Source of the DNA: Opitutales bacterium UBA7389
GTDB lineage: Bacteria > Verrucomicrobiota > Verrucomicrobiia > Opitutales > Opitutaceae
Length of the DNA: 11,841 nucleotides
Assembly: GCA_002474325.1 (NCBI GenBank)
Contig: DKNL01000319.1
Location: 1 to 11,841 of the forward strand
Reading direction: 5' to 3'
Part shown: piece after piece, positions 1 through 8,117 of the stretch
Layout: each line of letters opens with the position of its first letter
How positions within the stretch are numbered: position 1 is the first letter of the stretch
Made by a program: the position numbers and the translations under genes
Notes under the pieces: generated by a model
The model's database searches: none
What the model saw: the letters and a program-made list of their open reading frames with translations, nothing else
What the model was told of the DNA's origin: nothing

Positions 1-42
1 AAGAAAAAGGAAGCCGCGGAAAGAGGTGGCGGGCACCACTAG
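1..42 (+). CDS. nuoI: C-terminal end of NuoI (partial, probable)
   Basis: An open frame runs from the window edge to TAG at 40-42 and encodes 13 residues, KKKEAAERGGGHH. The gene directly before nuoJ in the usual order H-I-J-K-L-M-N is nuoI, the two-[4Fe-4S] ferredoxin-like subunit linking the peripheral arm to the membrane arm. The assignment rests on position alone, because no iron-sulfur motif lies inside the window. A charged, His-ending tail fits a poorly conserved C-terminus. A 32-base gap separates it from nuoJ. Confidence 0.5.
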   Translation, partial: KKKEAAERGGGHH

Positions 43-74
43 GCTTAGCCGGTTGCGAAAAAAAAGCGATAAGC

Positions 75-590
75 ATGACGGACGTTTTCTTTTATATCAT
101 ATCAACAGCGGCACTGGCGGCTGGAATAGGAGTAGTCCTTAGCCGAAACACGGTCAATGGAGCGATGTTCCTGATTGGGACCTTTCTTAGCATCGCGGCG
201 ATGTTTGTGTTGCTAGAGGCTTACTTTCTGGCTGTCATCCAAGTGCTGGTCTACGCGGGCGCGGTGATGGTTCTCTTCCTTTTCATCATTATGCTTTTAG
301 ATGTGAGGGAATCGGCTGCCAAAAAACCGAGCCTCTATACGTGGGTAGCCAGTGTTATTGGTCTAGCTATTCTAATTGTAGGAATAGTTTCCATCGTATT
401 CGCGGACTCGATCAAAACCAATGCGGCTGCCATTCCAGAACCAAGCGGGGCCAGTCTCAAGCCCTTTGGCTATGAGCTTTTCACGACGTACTTGCTACCG
501 ATGCAAGTGACGGGATTTCTGCTTTTGATAGCGATGATCGGAGTAATCGCATTGAGCAAGAAACTGAAGACTGACGGATCGACAAGATGA
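75..590 (+). CDS. nuoJ: NADH-quinone oxidoreductase subunit J
   Basis: NuoJ is a membrane-arm subunit of complex I, lying between the quinone/NuoH end and the antiporter-like pumps. The 171-residue product has about five hydrophobic segments (roughly residues 3-22, 28-47, 52-75, 88-110 and 138-160). The family hallmark LVYAGAVMVLFLF is at about 58-70 and includes Tyr60, the counterpart of E. coli Tyr59 on the helix whose pi-bulge is linked to coupling. Length fits the family (E. coli about 184). ATG at 75 has no strong ribosome-binding site. The stop overlaps the nuoK start by four bases (ATGA), implying coupled translation. Confidence 0.95.
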   Translation: MTDVFFYIISTAALAAGIGVVLSRNTVNGAMFLIGTFLSIAAMFVLLEAYFLAVIQVLVYAGAVMVLFLFIIMLLDVRESAAKKPSLYTWVASVIGLAILIVGIVSIVFADSIKTNAAAIPEPSGASLKPFGYELFTTYLLPMQVTGFLLLIAMIGVIALSKKLKTDGSTR

Positions 591-889
591 TTGGGCTAGA
601 ACACTACATCGTTGTCAGCAGCCTGCTGTTCTCCATCGGCTTTTTCGGGGTTCTTTTGCGAAAGAACACCCTCGCCATCTATATGTGCCTCGAGTTAATG
701 TTGAATGCTGCGAACCTGGCCCTCGTCGCTTTCTCCCGGTACCATGGAGGCATGGGCGGCAACGTTTTCGTCTTTTTTATCATAACCGTAGCGGCTGCGG
801 AAGTCGCAGTTGGACTGGCCATAATCGTGGCTTTGTTCCGCAAAAGACAGACTGTTGAGGTTGAGGAATTGAATACGCTAAAGGATTGA
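587..889 (+). CDS. nuoK: NADH-quinone oxidoreductase subunit K
   Basis: NuoK is a small three-helix complex I subunit that forms part of the first proton channel together with NuoJ and NuoA. The product is exactly 100 residues, the usual length. The two membrane glutamates essential in E. coli are at identical positions: Glu36 in CLELMLN and Glu72 in AAAEVAVGL. The ATG at 587 lies inside the end of nuoJ, and the TGA at 887-889 shares one base with the nuoL ATG, so J, K and L are tightly coupled. Confidence 0.96.
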   Translation: MIGLEHYIVVSSLLFSIGFFGVLLRKNTLAIYMCLELMLNAANLALVAFSRYHGGMGGNVFVFFIITVAAAEVAVGLAIIVALFRKRQTVEVEELNTLKD

Positions 890-2787
890 TGGGTTCAGAA
901 TTATACGCATACGGATTGCTGGCGATACCTCTCTTTTCCGCCACCTTGATCGCGTTCTTCTTTCGGAGGAGCGGTGGCGTAGCGACGGGCGTTTCCATAG
1001 CAGCAGCAGCCCTCATCTTGGCGACGGCGTTGCATTTGATATTCAAGGTAGACAATTTTGAATACAACGTATCTTGGGTCGAAATCGGTTCATTCAGCGT
1101 CGCTTTCGGGTTCCTGATTGACGATCTTGCCAAGCTGATGCTCTTCGTCGTGGCGTTTGTCGGTTTTCTGGTTCACGTATTCAGTTATGGGTACATGAAG
1201 GAGGATCCGGATCGGGGGCGATTCTTTGGAGGGCTATCGATTTTCATGTTCTCCATGCTTGGCTTGGTTATGGCCAGTGGATTGGTGACGCTTTTTATTT
1301 TCTGGGAGTTGGTAGGTTTCAGTTCCTACATGCTGATTGGCTTTTACCTTGAAAAACCCAGCGCGGCGGCCGCCTCGAAGAAAGCGTTCATCGTTAATCG
1401 GGTGGGAGACTTCGGCTTTCTGATCGGGATTGTAATGATTTTCTCCCATTTTGGCACCTTCAGTCTTTCATCGCTGGCTGGAGTTTTCCATAGTGACGCG
1501 ACGCTTTTGGATTCCGCTTCGATGACCGCGATTGGATTGCTGCTTTTTTGCGGCACGGTTGGAAAGTCTGGCCAATTGCCCTTGCACGTGTGGCTTCCTG
1601 ACGCAATGGAGGGACCCACTCCTGTTTCTGCCTTGATCCATGCCGCGACTATGGTGGCAGCTGGCGTATTCCTTTTATGCCGTACTGGATTTTTGATGAC
1701 GGCTGATGCTTTGCAGGTGATCGCTTGGGTAGGCGTAGCCACTGCTATGGTAGCTGGTTTCACAGCCATAGCCCAGCGGGATATTAAGAAGATTCTGGCT
1801 TACTCTACAGTTTCTCAGCTTGGATACATGGTGGCGGCATTTGGTCTAGGGAGCCTCGTAGCTAAAAGTGGTGGAGCAAGCCATGGGCATGCGGTAGTTT
1901 CGGGTGGCGTAGCAGCCGCGATGTTCCACCTGGCCACGCATGCGTTTTTCAAGGCTTTGCTATTCCTTGGATCGGGTTCGGTGATCCATGCCTGTCATCA
2001 CGAGCAAGACATCTTTCGAATGGGCGGACTAGCAAAGCGTATGCCGATAACGTTTTGGACATTTACGATCGCTTTGCTAGCTTTGATTGGAACGCCATTC
2101 ATTACCGCTGGATTCTATTCCAAGGATGCGATTTTGGCTCTGGCCTATCAGCAGAGTACGCCAGCGTTTTTCTGCCTAGTCTTTGGAGCGGTATTGACTG
2201 CCTTCTACATGATTCGCCTGTGGAAAATCGCTTTTCTTGGCGGTCCCAAATCCGAATCGGCCGAGCATGCGAAAGAAAACGGCCTAGTAATGACGATTCC
2301 GCTGTGTTTGCTAGCGATCGGTTCAGTACTTGGCGGCTTTGTTTGGATATATCCCGACGCCTTGAAGCCGATCATCGAAGCGGGAGAGAGTATCACCCAT
2401 GGGGAACACCACACGACTGTAGCGATCTTCAGCATCGTCGCTTGGGCGATCGGTCTTGTGACAGCTTGGCTCCTGTACGAAGGGGGTGCTGAAAAGGATC
2501 GGCTAGAATCGGGGGTGAAGCCCTTGTATCGGATTTTCAAGGAGAAGTTTTATTTTGACCGGGTATATGACTGGTATGTCGCGAAGGTGCAGCAGCCTGT
2601 GGCAATGACGCTTCACTTTGTGGAACAAATCGCCCTCTCTGGGCTCATCATTCGCGGCATGGCGGGCGTGGCCGGTCTGATTGGAATTGGCTTGCGCTCA
2701 CTACACGCAGGGAACCTGCACCAATACGTATATTGGTTTATTGGAGGCCTGGCCCTGTTCTGGGCTTTGGCCGTCGGCATTTTCTAA
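889..2787 (+). CDS. nuoL: NADH-quinone oxidoreductase subunit L
   Basis: NuoL is the distal, Mrp-antiporter-related proton pump of complex I and carries the long lateral helix. I start it at ATG 889, overlapping the nuoK stop by one base, rather than at the TTG three bases upstream. The product has 632 residues (E. coli 613). Channel residues are intact: Glu140 in FWELVGFSSYML (TM5), Lys226 in GKSGQLPLHVWLPDAMEG (TM7), His in the LIHAATMVAAG helix, and Lys412 in FYSKDAIL (TM12). The last third contains the FYFDRVYDWY segment followed by a final hydrophobic helix, as expected for the lateral arm and anchor. Nothing suggests truncation. Confidence 0.97.
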   Translation: MGSELYAYGLLAIPLFSATLIAFFFRRSGGVATGVSIAAAALILATALHLIFKVDNFEYNVSWVEIGSFSVAFGFLIDDLAKLMLFVVAFVGFLVHVFSYGYMKEDPDRGRFFGGLSIFMFSMLGLVMASGLVTLFIFWELVGFSSYMLIGFYLEKPSAAAASKKAFIVNRVGDFGFLIGIVMIFSHFGTFSLSSLAGVFHSDATLLDSASMTAIGLLLFCGTVGKSGQLPLHVWLPDAMEGPTPVSALIHAATMVAAGVFLLCRTGFLMTADALQVIAWVGVATAMVAGFTAIAQRDIKKILAYSTVSQLGYMVAAFGLGSLVAKSGGASHGHAVVSGGVAAAMFHLATHAFFKALLFLGSGSVIHACHHEQDIFRMGGLAKRMPITFWTFTIALLALIGTPFITAGFYSKDAILALAYQQSTPAFFCLVFGAVLTAFYMIRLWKIAFLGGPKSESAEHAKENGLVMTIPLCLLAIGSVLGGFVWIYPDALKPIIEAGESITHGEHHTTVAIFSIVAWAIGLVTAWLLYEGGAEKDRLESGVKPLYRIFKEKFYFDRVYDWYVAKVQQPVAMTLHFVEQIALSGLIIRGMAGVAGLIGIGLRSLHAGNLHQYVYWFIGGLALFWALAVGIF

Positions 2788-2816
2788 TGGTTTCGGATGG
2801 CCTCTAGTTTCTCCGT

Positions 2817-4340
2817 ATGAACGATTTCGCTTCACTAGTACAATATTCCATCGCGGTTCCGCTTGTTTTGGCTTTCATAACTTTATGGGCGAAGAGCTGG
2901 GGAAGACCTGCTGTGCAGATCGTGGCGGTAACGGGATTCGCGATTCCTCTGATTCTGGCTCTGTTCGCGTGGATGCTCTATAATCCTGCGGAACCAGGTG
3001 GATATGCCTTTGTTAGTGATTTGGATACAGGCCTGAGCATTATTGGAATCAGTCTACATCTAGGATTGAATGGCGTCAGCCTACCTTTGTTTGTCATGGC
3101 AGCCACCGTAGGTTTAGCGGCGGGTTTGTACGCCGCTCAATCGAAGGCGGAAAATCTGCATCGATACCTGTTCTGCTTGCTCGTCATGCATGCAGGATTG
3201 ATGGGGGTGTTCGCCTCTATAGATATCTTCTTTTTCTATTTTTTCCACGAGCTGGCACTGATCCCGACATTTATAATGGTGGGAATCTGGGGAGGCCGGG
3301 ATCGCAATTATGCGGCAATGAAGATGACAATTTACCTGACCCTGGGCGCCATGCTCTCGCTGGTCGGATTGATCGCCATCTATGTCAAGAGCGGGGCGGG
3401 ATCTTTTGACCTGATCACACTCAAAGCGCATCTGGCCCAAGCCCCCTTGGCTGAGTCGATTCAAAACTACGCTTTCGGGCTGCTTCTTTTCGGATTTGGA
3501 ATACTCGTATCCCTTTGGCCTTTCCATACCTGGGCTCCCCTTGGATACGGGGCAGCTCCCAGTTCCGCTGCCATGCTTCATGCGGGCGTGCTGAAAAAGT
3601 TCGGACTCTACGGTCTGATACAGGTAGCGGTTCCCTTGTTGCCAAACGGCGTTAGCCTCTGGGAAGGTTGGATTGTCTGGCTCGCTCTGGGCAATGTTTT
3701 GATCGTCGGGTTTATAGCCGTGGCTCAGAAGGATTTGAAACAGCTTATTGGATACAGTTCAGTAATGCATATGGGCTATGCATTTCTGGGAATCGCGGCA
3801 ATGAGCGTTCTCGGATTAGGGGGTGTAGTCATAATGATGGTAGCTCACGGTTTAACCGTAGCCCTTCTCTTCATGCTCTCCACTATGGTTCACCATCGGA
3901 CGCAGACGTTCGAGATGGGCGAAATGGGAGGGCTGGCGAAGAAGGCTCCCGTTTTGGCGGCGTTTTTCGTGTGCGCAATGATGGCGAGTATCGGTTTGCC
4001 CGGGCCTGGACTGGCGAACTTTTGGGGAGAGCTTTCGATATTCATGGCTGTTTACGAGTTCAAGAACTGGCTGATATTCGCGATTGTCGCGGGCATCGTT
4101 ATCTCCGCTATATATGGGTTGAGAGCGATTGCCGGGGTTTTCTTTGGAAAAGAGTCAGATGAATTCGTGGAGTCGCAAAAAGAAGTATCCGTTGTCGACA
4201 TGAGCTGGAGCGAACGAGTGCCAGCTTTGATCCTAATCCTACTACTGTTTTTTATTGGTTTCTTTCCCAAGACTATCACGGAGTCGCTCAACGATTCCCT
4301 TGAATTGGAACCCGTATACGTAAAAGGCGATAGCGAGTAG
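2817..4340 (+). CDS. nuoM: NADH-quinone oxidoreductase subunit M
   Basis: NuoM is the middle antiporter-like proton-pumping subunit of complex I. At 507 residues it matches the usual length (E. coli 509). Visible family features include FFHELALIPTFIMVGIWGG with Glu145 (E. coli Glu144, TM5), the LKKFGLYGL helix with Lys261 (E. coli Lys265), the GYSSVMHMGY stretch, MMVAHGLTVALLF, and GLANFWGELSIF carrying the TM12 glutamate (E. coli Glu407). The oddity is TM7: GILVSLWPFHTWAPLGYGAAP aligns with the family's VKMPMVPLHGWLPDAHSQAP-type segment, but the key lysine is replaced by Leu230 and LPDAH is not kept. It lies 29 bases after nuoL and 23 before nuoN. ATG 2817 lacks an obvious ribosome-binding site. 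Confidence 0.95.
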   Translation: MNDFASLVQYSIAVPLVLAFITLWAKSWGRPAVQIVAVTGFAIPLILALFAWMLYNPAEPGGYAFVSDLDTGLSIIGISLHLGLNGVSLPLFVMAATVGLAAGLYAAQSKAENLHRYLFCLLVMHAGLMGVFASIDIFFFYFFHELALIPTFIMVGIWGGRDRNYAAMKMTIYLTLGAMLSLVGLIAIYVKSGAGSFDLITLKAHLAQAPLAESIQNYAFGLLLFGFGILVSLWPFHTWAPLGYGAAPSSAAMLHAGVLKKFGLYGLIQVAVPLLPNGVSLWEGWIVWLALGNVLIVGFIAVAQKDLKQLIGYSSVMHMGYAFLGIAAMSVLGLGGVVIMMVAHGLTVALLFMLSTMVHHRTQTFEMGEMGGLAKKAPVLAAFFVCAMMASIGLPGPGLANFWGELSIFMAVYEFKNWLIFAIVAGIVISAIYGLRAIAGVFFGKESDEFVESQKEVSVVDMSWSERVPALILILLLFFIGFFPKTITESLNDSLELEPVYVKGDSE

Positions 4341-4363
4341 ACGTCCCTAGAATTGCCCAAGAA

Positions 4364-5881
4364 ATGCCCACCGAATACTTACAACAAATAGCTGAAACGA
4401 ATAGCTGGGTCGCTATAGGGCCTGAGCTGGCCCTTGGCATTCTGGCCTTACTACTGCTCGCTCTCGAAGTCTTGCTTCCCAAAGTTGCCCACGGAGCGAT
4501 TCCCCGAATTGCAGTAATTGGGCAGCTAGCGATATTGGCCAGTTTGCTCTGGGGAGGAATGAGCGATGTGGGAACAGGCGAAGCTTTTGGGGGCATGATC
4601 CGTTTTGACGAAACGGGGCAAATTTTTCGTATCTTTTTTCTTATTACTTCGGTTTTCGTTAGCTATCTGGGAATGGTTAGTCTCGACCGGAAGACGCTTC
4701 CCCAGATCGAATATTTCCACATCTTGCTGGTTGTAACAGCGGCCTTGATGCTGCTGGCCCAGGCGAATCACTTCGTAATGCTTTTCGTGGCTTTAGAAAC
4801 CGCGACGGTGGGCTTCTACATCCTGGTGAGCTACTTCAGGGATACGGTGGTTTCTCTGGAGGCAGGTTTGAAGTACCTAATCATGGGGGCTCTCAGTTCG
4901 GCGATTCTGCTTTTCGGTATCGTTCTCCTATACGGAGCCGGGAGCAATCCGGCCCTGATGGGTAGCAGCACGGATCCCATGAATTTCGGGAACCTTACCC
5001 GCTTCCTTTCTGCCAATCCAGCGGATACTTTAGGGCTGCTAGGGATGTTGTTTGTGCTTTCCGGTATTGCGTTCAAGATTGGGGCATTTCCATTCCAGAT
5101 TTGGGTGCCCGATGTGTATCAGGGAGCCCCAATTCCGACGACTACGCTTTTGGCGATTGGCTCGAAAGCGGCTGGATTCGCCATGCTGATGCGACTGGTC
5201 GACGTCTTCGCTCCGCTTGGCGATTGGATGTATCCGCTTCTCTCGGCGTTGGCTGTTTTGACAATTATGTTCGGAAATCTGGCGGCTTTGACCCAGAGGA
5301 ATCTCAAGCGACTCATGGGGTTATCCGGCGTATCCCATGCGGGATTTCTCATGCTTGGGGTTATCGCAAGCCGAACGGTTGAATGGGCGGGTACGGCTGT
5401 GATGTTCTATTTGTTCGCCTACCTCTTGGCCTCGATCGCAGTTTTCGCGGTTATGGCTCACATTGATGGGGCGAGCGATTCGGAGTTGAGCTTGGACGAC
5501 CTCGGAAATTTGGCCAAGCGGAACGGTTTTCTCGGTCTAGCGCTGGCAGTGGGTATAGGATCGCTGGCGGGCATCCCGCCGCTGGCTGGCTTTATAGGGA
5601 AGCTACTGATATTTGTGGCCACTTTTCAGGCGGAGCAATACGGCCTGCTGGGCGTTGCGGTGGTTGGCGTCGTGGTTTCGATCTATTACTACTTTGGCGT
5701 TATCAAGGCTGCGTTTTTCGAGACTTGGCGGTTTAGCGAAGATGAAGAAGAAACTGCGGAGCCTGTACCTGGCAGTCGTCTCGGTTTCTTCGGAAAACTT
5801 GCGATCGTCGCAGTGGTTGCCGGATCGATTGTCATCGGTTTTTATCAGGCCCCGCTTAGCAGTATGCTAGCTGGTGGGTAG
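4364..5881 (+). CDS. nuoN: NADH-quinone oxidoreductase subunit N
   Basis: NuoN is the third antiporter-like pump of complex I, next to NuoK. The product is 505 residues (E. coli 485). The expected channel residues are all present: Glu145 in ALETATVGFY (TM5), Lys238 in AFKIGAFPFQIWVPDVYQGAP (TM7), Lys268 in IGSKAAGFAM (TM8) and Lys413 in GFIGKLLIF (TM12). RNLKRLMGLSGVSHAGF is the typical broken-helix region. There is an acidic cytoplasmic stretch (SEDEEETAEPVPG) before the last helix. It is the last nuo gene: hairpin/T-run sequences follow and the next ORF is unrelated. Confidence 0.96.
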   Translation: MPTEYLQQIAETNSWVAIGPELALGILALLLLALEVLLPKVAHGAIPRIAVIGQLAILASLLWGGMSDVGTGEAFGGMIRFDETGQIFRIFFLITSVFVSYLGMVSLDRKTLPQIEYFHILLVVTAALMLLAQANHFVMLFVALETATVGFYILVSYFRDTVVSLEAGLKYLIMGALSSAILLFGIVLLYGAGSNPALMGSSTDPMNFGNLTRFLSANPADTLGLLGMLFVLSGIAFKIGAFPFQIWVPDVYQGAPIPTTTLLAIGSKAAGFAMLMRLVDVFAPLGDWMYPLLSALAVLTIMFGNLAALTQRNLKRLMGLSGVSHAGFLMLGVIASRTVEWAGTAVMFYLFAYLLASIAVFAVMAHIDGASDSELSLDDLGNLAKRNGFLGLALAVGIGSLAGIPPLAGFIGKLLIFVATFQAEQYGLLGVAVVGVVVSIYYYFGVIKAAFFETWRFSEDEEETAEPVPGSRLGFFGKLAIVAVVAGSIVIGFYQAPLSSMLAGG

Positions 5882-5921
5882 TTCTTTCTCGGATCCTTTG
5901 TCGCCGCTAATACTTGTCGAT

Positions 5922-5974
5922 GGAATTTCAGATTCCTTTTGCTTCCTGATTGGTGTACACTTTGGCCAATTTTT
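5922..5974 (+). terminator. Weak hairpins with T runs after nuoN
   Basis: Two short structures lie 40-90 bases past the nuoN stop. GGAAT (5922-5926) pairs with ATTCC (5932-5936) and is followed by TTTT. ATTGG (5949-5953) pairs with CCAAT (5966-5970) and is followed by a T run to 5974. The stems are only five pairs and AT-containing, so either could be chance. Their position at the end of the long nuo operon makes termination here a reasonable inference. Confidence 0.35.
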
Positions 5975-6024
5975 GTGATACACGGTCTTGTGGCAGTTCG
6001 ACTTTCCGTTGCTTTTGCCGCCTC

Positions 6025-6453
6025 ATGCTGGGGGGCGATGACGCTTCTAAGAAAGTTGAGCCGCAATCCCTGCGATTGAAGAAGCTAAGCACTCAAAAGA
6101 GCTCCTTTTTGCAACAAAAGCGTTTTTCGACTGAGTTGCTAAAGCAGACGGAATTTCCCTATCAAGGTAAGAAAATATCACCTTCAAAGACCAACGCTTC
6201 AAATTCCATAAGTAAGCTAAGCCAGATGGATGCTCGTGTCGGTCAGAAAGGTGCCAGCCGCCAACCGCGACTTTTGGACCAGGTAATAAAGTGCCTCACT
6301 TTAGAACTCTCCAAGCGGGTTGCTGCTCAATTGGAGAAGTCCAAAATCAAAAAGAATAAAGCTAGTCAGAGTTATATAAACCGCGATGCCAAGGTTCCCT
6401 CGCAGATTACTGAGGGGTTCAAGGTTCAGCGAGTTGGCCAAAAAGCCAATTGA
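6025..6453 (+). CDS. Hypothetical basic, lysine/serine-rich protein
   Basis: I do not recognise this gene. The frame is open from TTG 5950, but the first ATG is at 6025 and gives 142 residues. The first 25 extra residues of the longer version contain four Cys and look unlike the rest, so I chose the ATG. The product is rich in Lys, Ser, Gln and Arg, strongly basic (for example KSKIKKNKASQSY), with no membrane segment or signal peptide. There is a possible amphipathic helix around LLDQVIKCLTLELSKRVAAQL. It lies on the same strand as the nuo operon, 143 bases past nuoN, and converges with the next minus-strand gene. A short hairpin (TTGGC 6434-6438 / GCCAA 6445-6449) overlaps its end. It may be a real lineage-specific gene or a chance open frame. 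Confidence 0.35.
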   Translation: MLGGDDASKKVEPQSLRLKKLSTQKSSFLQQKRFSTELLKQTEFPYQGKKISPSKTNASNSISKLSQMDARVGQKGASRQPRLLDQVIKCLTLELSKRVAAQLEKSKIKKNKASQSYINRDAKVPSQITEGFKVQRVGQKAN

Positions 6454-6502
6454 TCTAGCTATCAACGATGCCGACTATTGTCCATAGACGGACGAATTCT
6501 AG

Positions 6503-6784
6503 CTAGGATTCGTCGCGAACTTTGTCCTTGGCTGCCTCGCATTCGTCTTTGATACGGTTCTTCTCATTAGAGATTTGCCTGCGAATCGCTTCCGCTTCCT
6601 GCATTTCTCCTTTGGAGATGGCGTCGCCGAGTTTTTGCTCAAGGAAAATCTCCCTTTCGGCGGCCTTGGCACGATACTTTTCGTCTATCTCGGACAAGGC
6701 CAACTTTTGTTCGTCTGTAAGGGTCTTCTCTTGCGGGTCTTCGCTATTGAGACGCTCCATAGCTAGTTCGTACGCGGACTTCAT
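6503..6784 (-). CDS. Small charged coiled-coil hypothetical protein
   Basis: The product has 93 residues, ATG at 6784 and no detectable signal peptide or membrane segment. After a short N-terminus (MKSAYELAMERLNSEDPQ) comes LTDEQKLALSEIDEKYRAK and then an almost uninterrupted Glu/Lys/Arg/Ala-rich helix to the end, with the heptad-like character of a coiled coil. The composition and helical phase look like a genuine soluble protein. The reading frame is clean, and it is the last gene of the minus-strand group thiD - broken membrane frame - this gene. It resembles uncharacterised short proteins of verrucomicrobia and planctomycetes, from memory only. No function can be given. Confidence 0.7.
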   Translation of the reverse strand: MKSAYELAMERLNSEDPQEKTLTDEQKLALSEIDEKYRAKAAEREIFLEQKLGDAISKGEMQEAEAIRRQISNEKNRIKDECEAAKDKVRDES

Positions 6785-6826
6785 AGTGAGAAACCATGCC
6801 AGAGAATTTTTGGAATTGCAATCAAT

Positions 6827-7297
6827 CTAAATCAGACTGGCGACGAGGCAAAGAATAGTATAGGAAACGGAAAATAGTGTTAGCCAGCGGGCCCTTAAAA
6901 CCCAAGCTCGATTGTATCCATAGCATATAAATACGAGCAGCGTCAAAGATAGGCCAAAAAGGATAGAAACCGATGGATCGCTAAAACTGATATGCGTGGA
7001 TTCGTAGAGACGGGAGATTTTCAAAATAATGGCGGCATCCCTCTATGGGCATTTATTAGATTGAGGAATACCCATATCCGCCTGAACGATGTAAAGGTAT
7101 CCGGCAAACGCTGTCACTGGCAGTAGCATCGGGCCCCAGCGAGAAAGAGGTTGATTAGCTAATGCGATAAAGGCGATCGAAAGAGCGATAACCATTGCGA
7201 CGATGACTGGATGGATTTCTACAGGGAAAACTCGACCAGCGATAATTCCAAAAATGAAAGGAGTCAACAGCCAGAGTAGGGGAATCCGAGATGGGAA
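6827..7297 (-). pseudogene. Broken membrane-protein frame, ComEC/Rec2-like remnant
   Basis: Two open stretches (7046-7297 and 6830-7042) are in the same frame, separated only by TAG at 7043-7045. The upstream part reads PSRIPLLWLLTPFIFGIIAG and continues through two more hydrophobic helices to FAGYLYIVQADMGIPQ. This resembles the extreme N-terminus of ComEC/Rec2 DNA-uptake channels. The downstream part contains ISFSDPSVSILFGLSLTLL and ends with another helix after RAWVLRARW. This resembles the end of the ComEC competence domain, before the hydrolase domain. A full ComEC is several hundred residues longer, so the centre would be missing. The frame has no ATG: the first usable start is TTG 7265, but similarity begins before it, overlapping the 3' end of thiD. 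Decay is the simplest reading. Two tiny membrane proteins, starting at TTG 7265 and TTG 7022, are the alternative. Confidence 0.55.
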
Positions 7298-7298
7298 G

Positions 7299-8117
7299 TT
7301 ATCGGTGATCTCGGGGAAAATGATTGATGAAATTCGCCCCCCCGATTGACAAAGGCTGGTTCATGCCCGCTCGGAGATACTTTAATCCCATTTCAACGGC
7401 CGTCTGAACATCGTGACCTTTGGCAAGACATGCAGCTATGGCTGAACTTAAAGTGCACCCGCTGCCGTGTGTATCTATTTCAAGAATACGATTTTGTTTA
7501 TAGGTTTTTAATAAGCCCCCTGAAATGGCCAGCGTATCAAACAAATCATTCCCCGGCAGGTGCCCCCCCTTAATCAAGAAAGCCGCTTGGTATTGTTCGG
7601 AGAGATCAGTTGCCGCCTCTTCGATTTCTGCTTTGCTTTCCAATTTTCGATCAACTAATATCTCCGCTTCGTCCAAATTAGGAGTGACCAAGGTCGCTAG
7701 CGGTAGAAGTTGATCTTTAATCAAGGAAATGGCCTCTGGTTGCAAAAGAGTCGCGCCACTTGAGGCTACCATGACGGGATCGACGACGACGCTTGGCCCT
7801 GCTGACAGCTTTTGTAGTTCGGCACACACCACGCTTATGATGTCTTCGTTGAAAAGCATCCCGGTCTTGACCACCACAGGTCGATAGAAGGAGTCGATCT
7901 GCCTTATTTGGGCAGCGATCTTTTCGGCGGGGAGGACTTGTATGGCTGCTACCCCTTCGGGGTTCTGAGCGGTCACACAAGTGAGAGCTGTAGCTCCGTA
8001 GACTTTATTGGCGGTGATGGTCAGGAGATCCGCTTGGATCCCAGCGGCCGCGCCTGAATCAGATCCAGCAATGGACAGAGCGACGGGTATAGTTTTGCGA
8101 GAGGCACTCGATTCCAT
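7299..8117 (-). CDS. thiD: Hydroxymethylpyrimidine/phosphomethylpyrimidine kinase
   Basis: ThiD phosphorylates HMP and then HMP-phosphate to HMP-pyrophosphate, the pyrimidine half of thiamine, in the cytoplasm. It belongs to the ribokinase-like PfkB fold. The 272-residue product has the expected length. Visible motifs are SIAGSDSGAAAGIQADLLT (about 15-33, substrate loop; the usual GGGAG is GAAAG here), ALTCVTAQNPEGV (about 44-56), VVKTGML, VVDPVMVASSGATLL, TPNLDEAEIL, LIKGGHLPG and DTHGSGCTLSSAIAA, containing the anion-hole/catalytic GSGC. ATG 8117 is right for family length. No other thiamine gene is nearby. It is transcribed divergently from rarA and precedes the comEC-like remnant. Confidence 0.93.
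   Translation of the reverse strand: MESSASRKTIPVALSIAGSDSGAAAGIQADLLTITANKVYGATALTCVTAQNPEGVAAIQVLPAEKIAAQIRQIDSFYRPVVVKTGMLFNEDIISVVCAELQKLSAGPSVVVDPVMVASSGATLLQPEAISLIKDQLLPLATLVTPNLDEAEILVDRKLESKAEIEEAATDLSEQYQAAFLIKGGHLPGNDLFDTLAISGGLLKTYKQNRILEIDTHGSGCTLSSAIAACLAKGHDVQTAVEMGLKYLRAGMNQPLSIGGANFINHFPRDHR

Noticed and set aside
886..888. TTG as nuoL start
   Set aside because: The ATG immediately after, at 889, gives the same protein less one Met and the common TGATG coupling overlap.
2055..2492. 145-codon + strand ORF inside nuoL
   Set aside because: It is an out-of-frame shadow of nuoL; its composition (many Cys, Trp, Arg) is typical of a wrong frame.
7022..7267. Two independent small membrane-protein genes started at TTG 7265 and TTG 7022
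   Set aside because: They share one frame split only by a TAG, and ComEC-like sequence extends upstream of the first TTG, so one broken frame is simpler; not fully excluded.
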